From Enterobacter cancerogenus (GTDB taxonomy: Bacteria > Pseudomonadota > Gammaproteobacteria > Enterobacterales > Enterobacteriaceae), in NCBI GenBank assembly GCA_000773965.1, contig JRUP01000012.1, positions 53,205 to 117,204 of the forward strand: a DNA stretch of 64,000 nucleotides, given 5' to 3'. The position numbers and the translations under genes were made by a program. This document shows positions 61,251 to 64,000 of this stretch, in pieces; the first letter of the stretch is position 1; the number at the start of each line of letters is the position of its first letter. Below the pieces are notes generated by a model. The model saw nothing but the letters and a program-made list of their open reading frames with translations. It ran no database searches and had not been told where the DNA came from.

Positions 61251-62240
61251 TTAAAATTGCGGGCTAAGCTGCAACGGGGGTTGATGTAACAGCCTCTCCT
61301 GCTCGATAAATAGTGCAATCTGTCGGCGCCAGAAATCCTCATCGGTCATCCAGGGAAAGGCGCGCGGAAAAGCCGGGTCCTGCCAGCGGCGTACCACCCA
61401 GGCCAAATAATAAACCATGCGCATAGCGCGTAAAGGCTCAATCAGTGACAATTCATGTAAATCAAAGTCACTGAATTCATTATAAGCTTCCAGCAGAATA
61501 TCCCACTGAATCAGCTGTTCCTGACGATCGCCGTTTACCAGCATCCACAGATCCTGCACTGCAGGCCCGTTGCGTGCATCGTCAAGATCGACAAACATCG
61601 GGCCATCGCGCCACAGGATATTACCTGGATGGCAGTCGCCATGCAGCCTGAGCGGCTGCCATTTATCATGCCAGCGCTGCTGTAAGGTGCCGATAAGTTT
61701 ATCAACGGCGTTCAGCAGCGCATCCTTCAGGGCAGCTGGTACCAGCGTGCTCTGCTCCAGTTCCTGACGTGGTTGGAAGACGTATTCCTCCAGACCGAAG
61801 GTTGGGCGCTGTTGAAACAAGCTCTGGCGACCCGTTTGATGGATGCGACCAAGAAAGCGGCCCACCCACTCCATCTGTTCTTCATTATCGGTTTCATACT
61901 GTCGCCCACCCAGGCTTGGGAAAACGGCAAACATAAAACCGCCATGGTGATTCAGCGTACTGCCCTGCAGAGCCAGTGGTGCTGCAACAGGCACTTCATC
62001 GGCCAGCAGATCATGCGTGAACTGGTGCTCTTCGAGAATTTGTTGCGCACTCCAGCGTTGTGGGCGATAGAACTTAGCCACATAGCGACGTTTGTCGTCA
62101 TCGCTGAACTGATAGACACGGTTTTCGTAGCTATTGAGGGCGGTTAAGCCGGATTCGACACGCAGACCCGCATCCCAAAGTGCATCCAGGATGACATCGG
62201 GGTCCAGCGTCTGGAAATTAAAGGCGGCTTCGCTCATCAT
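61251..62240 (-). CDS. srkA: Stress response kinase A (YihE family)
   Basis: SrkA is a Ser/Thr protein kinase with an aminoglycoside-phosphotransferase fold that counters MazF- and ROS-linked death in E. coli. It has 329 residues. YENRVYQF and VAKFYRP in the N-lobe, the catalytic loop [12 protein letters not shown] and the metal loop [11 protein letters not shown] are intact. The start is ATG 62240 or the adjacent 62237. It lies between yihD and dsbA in the E. coli order. Confidence 0.95.
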   Translation of the reverse strand: MMSEAAFNFQTLDPDVILDALWDAGLRVESGLTALNSYENRVYQFSDDDKRRYVAKFYRPQRWSAQQILEEHQFTHDLLADEVPVAAPLALQGSTLNHHGGFMFAVFPSLGGRQYETDNEEQMEWVGRFLGRIHQTGRQSLFQQRPTFGLEEYVFQPRQELEQSTLVPAALKDALLNAVDKLIGTLQQRWHDKWQPLRLHGDCHPGNILWRDGPMFVDLDDARNGPAVQDLWMLVNGDRQEQLIQWDILLEAYNEFSDFDLHELSLIEPLRAMRMVYYLAWVVRRWQDPAFPRAFPWMTDEDFWRRQIALFIEQERLLHQPPLQLSPQF

Positions 62241-62283
62241 TTTGCCTGTGTGTTATCGTTGCAAGGAATGCGCAAGGATAACA

Positions 62284-62559
62284 CTACTCATCATCCTTAA
62301 TCACACCGCGTGCACGTAATAGCGCGGTTTTGAAGTCCACTTCATAATCCTTTTTCAGTCCGGGAATTTCCGCATCGCGGCCAGCGTCACGCATTTTGAG
62401 ATGGTAAATCAATATGTCATCGGTTAATTCACTTAATGGGCCACTGAAGCCTGATTCCTGCGCCAGTTTCTGTAAAAATGCCAGCAGGTTAAGGTCAGAC
62501 TCCTTTTGCCAGGCCGGTTGCAGGAGTTCGAACAATTCATTAAGTCGGTGATATTTCAT
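62284..62559 (-). CDS. yihD: YihD family protein (DUF1040)
   Basis: The 91-residue cytoplasmic protein of unknown function is co-linear with E. coli Yih[37 protein letters not shown] and [15 protein letters not shown] lies 8 nt before ATG 62559, with another ATG at 62562. The open frame to 62718 runs antisense into mobA and is not credible. It lies 43 bp upstream of srkA. Confidence 0.92.
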   Translation of the reverse strand: MKYHRLNELFELLQPAWQKESDLNLLAFLQKLAQESGFSGPLSELTDDILIYHLKMRDAGRDAEIPGLKKDYEVDFKTALLRARGVIKDDE

Positions 62560-62629
62560 CATTGATTCCTCTATGCAGTGGTAGGCTGCCGTTATGCAAG
62601 TATCGTCCAGTATGATCAAGGAGACGAAA

Positions 62630-63202
62630 ATGACCGCATTTACCGGCGTGATCCTCGCAGGTGGGCAAGGCAGTCGTATGGGTGGCCAGGATAAGGGGCT
62701 GCTGGAATTGCAGGGCAAACCGCTTTATCAGCACGTTCTGCAGCGATTGATGCCGCAGGTCAATATTGTGTTGATAAGCGCCAACCGTAACATTGATCGT
62801 TATCAGGCCAGCGGTTGTCAGGTCGTTACCGATTCAATGCCAGATTATCCTGGACCGCTGGCTGGCATATTAAGTGGTTTGCAGCACAGCAAAACCGAGT
62901 GGGTCGCCTTTTGTGCCTGTGATACGCCCTGGTTACCAGAGGACTTCGTTGCACGTTTATGGCAGCAGCGCGGCGATGCGCCTGCGGTTTGGGTACGATC
63001 AACGCAGCGTGATCATCCTGCATTGGCACTGGTCAATCGATCACTGGCCGACGATCTGGAAGCCTGGCTGCTTCGTGGTGAGCGGCGTTTAATGCAGTTT
63101 CTGCGTGAACATGGTGGGCATGCCGTGACGTTCACGGATTCTGAGTCAGCATTCCGCAACATTAATACGCCCGACGATTTAGTTGATGGGGAAAAGCAGT
63201 GA
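62630..63202 (+). CDS. mobA: Molybdenum cofactor guanylyltransferase
   Basis: MobA attaches GMP to molybdopterin to make the MGD cofactor of DMSO-reductase-family enzymes. It has 190 residues. The nucleotidyltransferase loop [11 protein letters not shown] followed by K22 and [15 protein letters not shown] and RDHPALALV are conserved. AAGGAG lies 6 nt before ATG 62630. Its TGA shares the A of the mobB ATG (TGATG). Confidence 0.96.
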   Translation: MTAFTGVILAGGQGSRMGGQDKGLLELQGKPLYQHVLQRLMPQVNIVLISANRNIDRYQASGCQVVTDSMPDYPGPLAGILSGLQHSKTEWVAFCACDTPWLPEDFVARLWQQRGDAPAVWVRSTQRDHPALALVNRSLADDLEAWLLRGERRLMQFLREHGGHAVTFTDSESAFRNINTPDDLVDGEKQ

Positions 63203-63708
63203 TGAGCGTGCCTTTACTGGCGATCGTTGCGTGGAGTGGCACCGGAAAAACCACTTTGCTTCAACAGGTGATACCGCTGCTTAAGGCTCGCGGTATTCGT
63301 TCTGGGTTAATCAAACATACCCATCATCAAATGGACATTGATACGCCGGGAAAAGATAGCTATCTGCTGCGAAAAGCAGGTGCCGATCAGGTGATTGTTG
63401 CCAGTACTCAGCGCTGGGCATTGATGTGCGAGACTCCTGATCAGCCGTTGAATCTGGCGGAACTGGTCGCGCGGATGGACAGTTCCGCGCTGGATCTGGT
63501 GCTGGTTGAGGGCTTTAAAGATGAGCCAGTACCTAAAATCGCGCTGTGGCGGCGTGGTGTCAAAGGGGAATTTGCTGATTTACTGGATGAATACGTAGTT
63601 GCGCTGGCCAGCGATGAGAATTTAACGATCGACCGGCCTCTTCTCGATATTAATCAGCCGGTTAAGGTTGCTGATTTTATTGAAAACTGGCTGAGAAAAA
63701 GCCAGTAG
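63202..63708 (+). CDS. mobB: Molybdopterin-guanine dinucleotide adaptor MobB
   Basis: MobB is a GTP-binding helper of MobA that is not strictly required for cofactor synthesis. It has 168 residues with a P-loop GTGKTT (13-18), KHTHHQMDIDTPGKDSYLLRKAGA and VEGFKDEPVPKI. ATG 63202 overlaps the mobA stop; a GTG at 63199 is an alternative. The converging rRNA operon ends just beyond it. Confidence 0.95.
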   Translation: MSVPLLAIVAWSGTGKTTLLQQVIPLLKARGIRSGLIKHTHHQMDIDTPGKDSYLLRKAGADQVIVASTQRWALMCETPDQPLNLAELVARMDSSALDLVLVEGFKDEPVPKIALWRRGVKGEFADLLDEYVVALASDENLTIDRPLLDINQPVKVADFIENWLRKSQ

Positions 63709-63760
63709 CCAGGCGGTTTTATGATCGTCTGGCTAAACTTCACACGTCAGTTTCAGACGT

Positions 63761-63793
63761 AAAAAAACCCTGAACTTTCGTTCAGGGTTTCTT
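63761..63793. terminator. Bidirectional terminator between mobB and the rRNA operon
   Basis: The 11-bp stem AAACCCTGAAC/GTTCAGGGTTT with a TTTC loop has T7 on the minus strand and TTTCTTC on the plus strand. It is the usual position and sequence style of an enteric rrn T1 terminator. Confidence 0.93.
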
Positions 63794-63803
63794 CACTTGT
63801 TTG

Positions 63804-63923
63804 ATGCCTGGCAGTTCCCTACTCTCGCATGGGGAGGCCCCACACTACCATCGGCGCTACGGCGTTTCACTTCTGAGTTCGGCATGGGGTCAGGTGGGAC
63901 CACCGCGCTAAAGCCGCCAGGCA
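63804..63923 (-). rRNA. rrf: 5S ribosomal RNA
   Basis: Exactly 120 nt on the minus strand, starting TGCCTGGCGGC and ending CTGCCAGGCAT with complementary ends. It is almost identical to E. coli 5S, including the CCGAACTCAGAAGTGAAAC loop. It is the last gene of a minus-strand rRNA operon (the rrnA position beside mobB in E. coli) whose 23S gene lies beyond the right edge. Confidence 0.98.
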
Positions 63924-64000
63924 AATTCTGTTTATTCACGCCGTTACCTTACTTTCGTAACCACGCGAACCAATCCGTCCGAACAAAGCTGAAAATCTAC
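63924..64000 (-). other. 23S-5S spacer of the rRNA operon
   Basis: The minus-strand sequence GATTTTCAGC near the edge matches the processed spacer downstream of enteric 23S genes. The 3' end of 23S itself is not reached, given a usual spacer of about 90 nt. No tRNA is seen in the visible part. Confidence 0.7.

Noticed and set aside
62560-62718. Long N-terminal extension of yihD
   Set aside because: It is antisense to the mobA start and absent from the YihD family, which begins MK-x-x-RLNE.

Overview
The window is chromosomal DNA of an enterobacterium, most likely family Erwiniaceae (Pantoea, Erwinia or a close relative). Almost every housekeeping protein is near-identical in length and wording to its Escherichia coli counterpart. 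The lipopolysaccharide core genes, however, are of the WabG/WaaE type found in Klebsiella, Serratia and Erwiniaceae rather than the E. coli WaaG type. The genus is inferred from recalled family sequences and gene order, not from a search.

Layout. 1-4539 (minus): the core/heptose operon hldD-waaF-waaC, ending in an AT-rich WaaZ-like gene and an O-antigen ligase cut by the window edge. 4771-15266: kbl-tdh, then core glycosyltransferases and a deacetylase (GT4, WabN/WalW-like, waaH, waaQ, wabG, waaA, waaE) running into coaD. 15267-24410: a conserved block mutM, rpmG-rpmB, radC, coaBC-dut-slmA, pyrE-rph (with attenuator), a nupC-type transporter, a small lipoprotein and yicC. 24411-30690: an accessory stretch between yicC and yicG with lpxP, an orphan efflux outer-membrane lipoprotein, a PLP enzyme of the D-threonine aldolase/D-serine dehydratase type, a SRPBCC protein, an unknown 88-residue ORF and the N-terminal half of a WzxC-like flippase. 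30926-44127: yicG, ligB, gmk-rpoZ-spoT-trmH-recG, a MarR/reductase pair, xanP and yicH.

At about 44.2 kb the order jumps, relative to E. coli, to another chromosomal neighbourhood. This runs fabY-dtd-yihY-yihX, bipA, glnA-glnL-glnG, hemN, yihI, the CsrC sRNA, engB, the Spot 42 sRNA, polA, dsbA, srkA, yihD, mobA-mobB and the 5S gene plus terminator of an rRNA operon entering from the right. The junction holds a perfect 24-bp palindrome and a short possible gene remnant.

Functional themes: LPS inner core assembly (HldD makes the heptose donor; WaaA, C, F and Q lay down Kdo and heptose; WabG, WaaE and WaaH decorate; WaaL attaches O-antigen), nitrogen control (glnALG with sigma-54 and NtrC sites), stringent response (SpoT, omega), carbon regulation by sRNAs (CsrC, Spot 42) and nucleotide metabolism. 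No transposase, integrase, CRISPR array, phage or defence gene is visible. The less ordinary items are a 58-codon membrane-protein ORF coupled to hemN, an inverted repeat covering the start of the PLP enzyme gene, a DnaA box with a GATC cluster upstream of polA, and the palindrome at the rearrangement junction.
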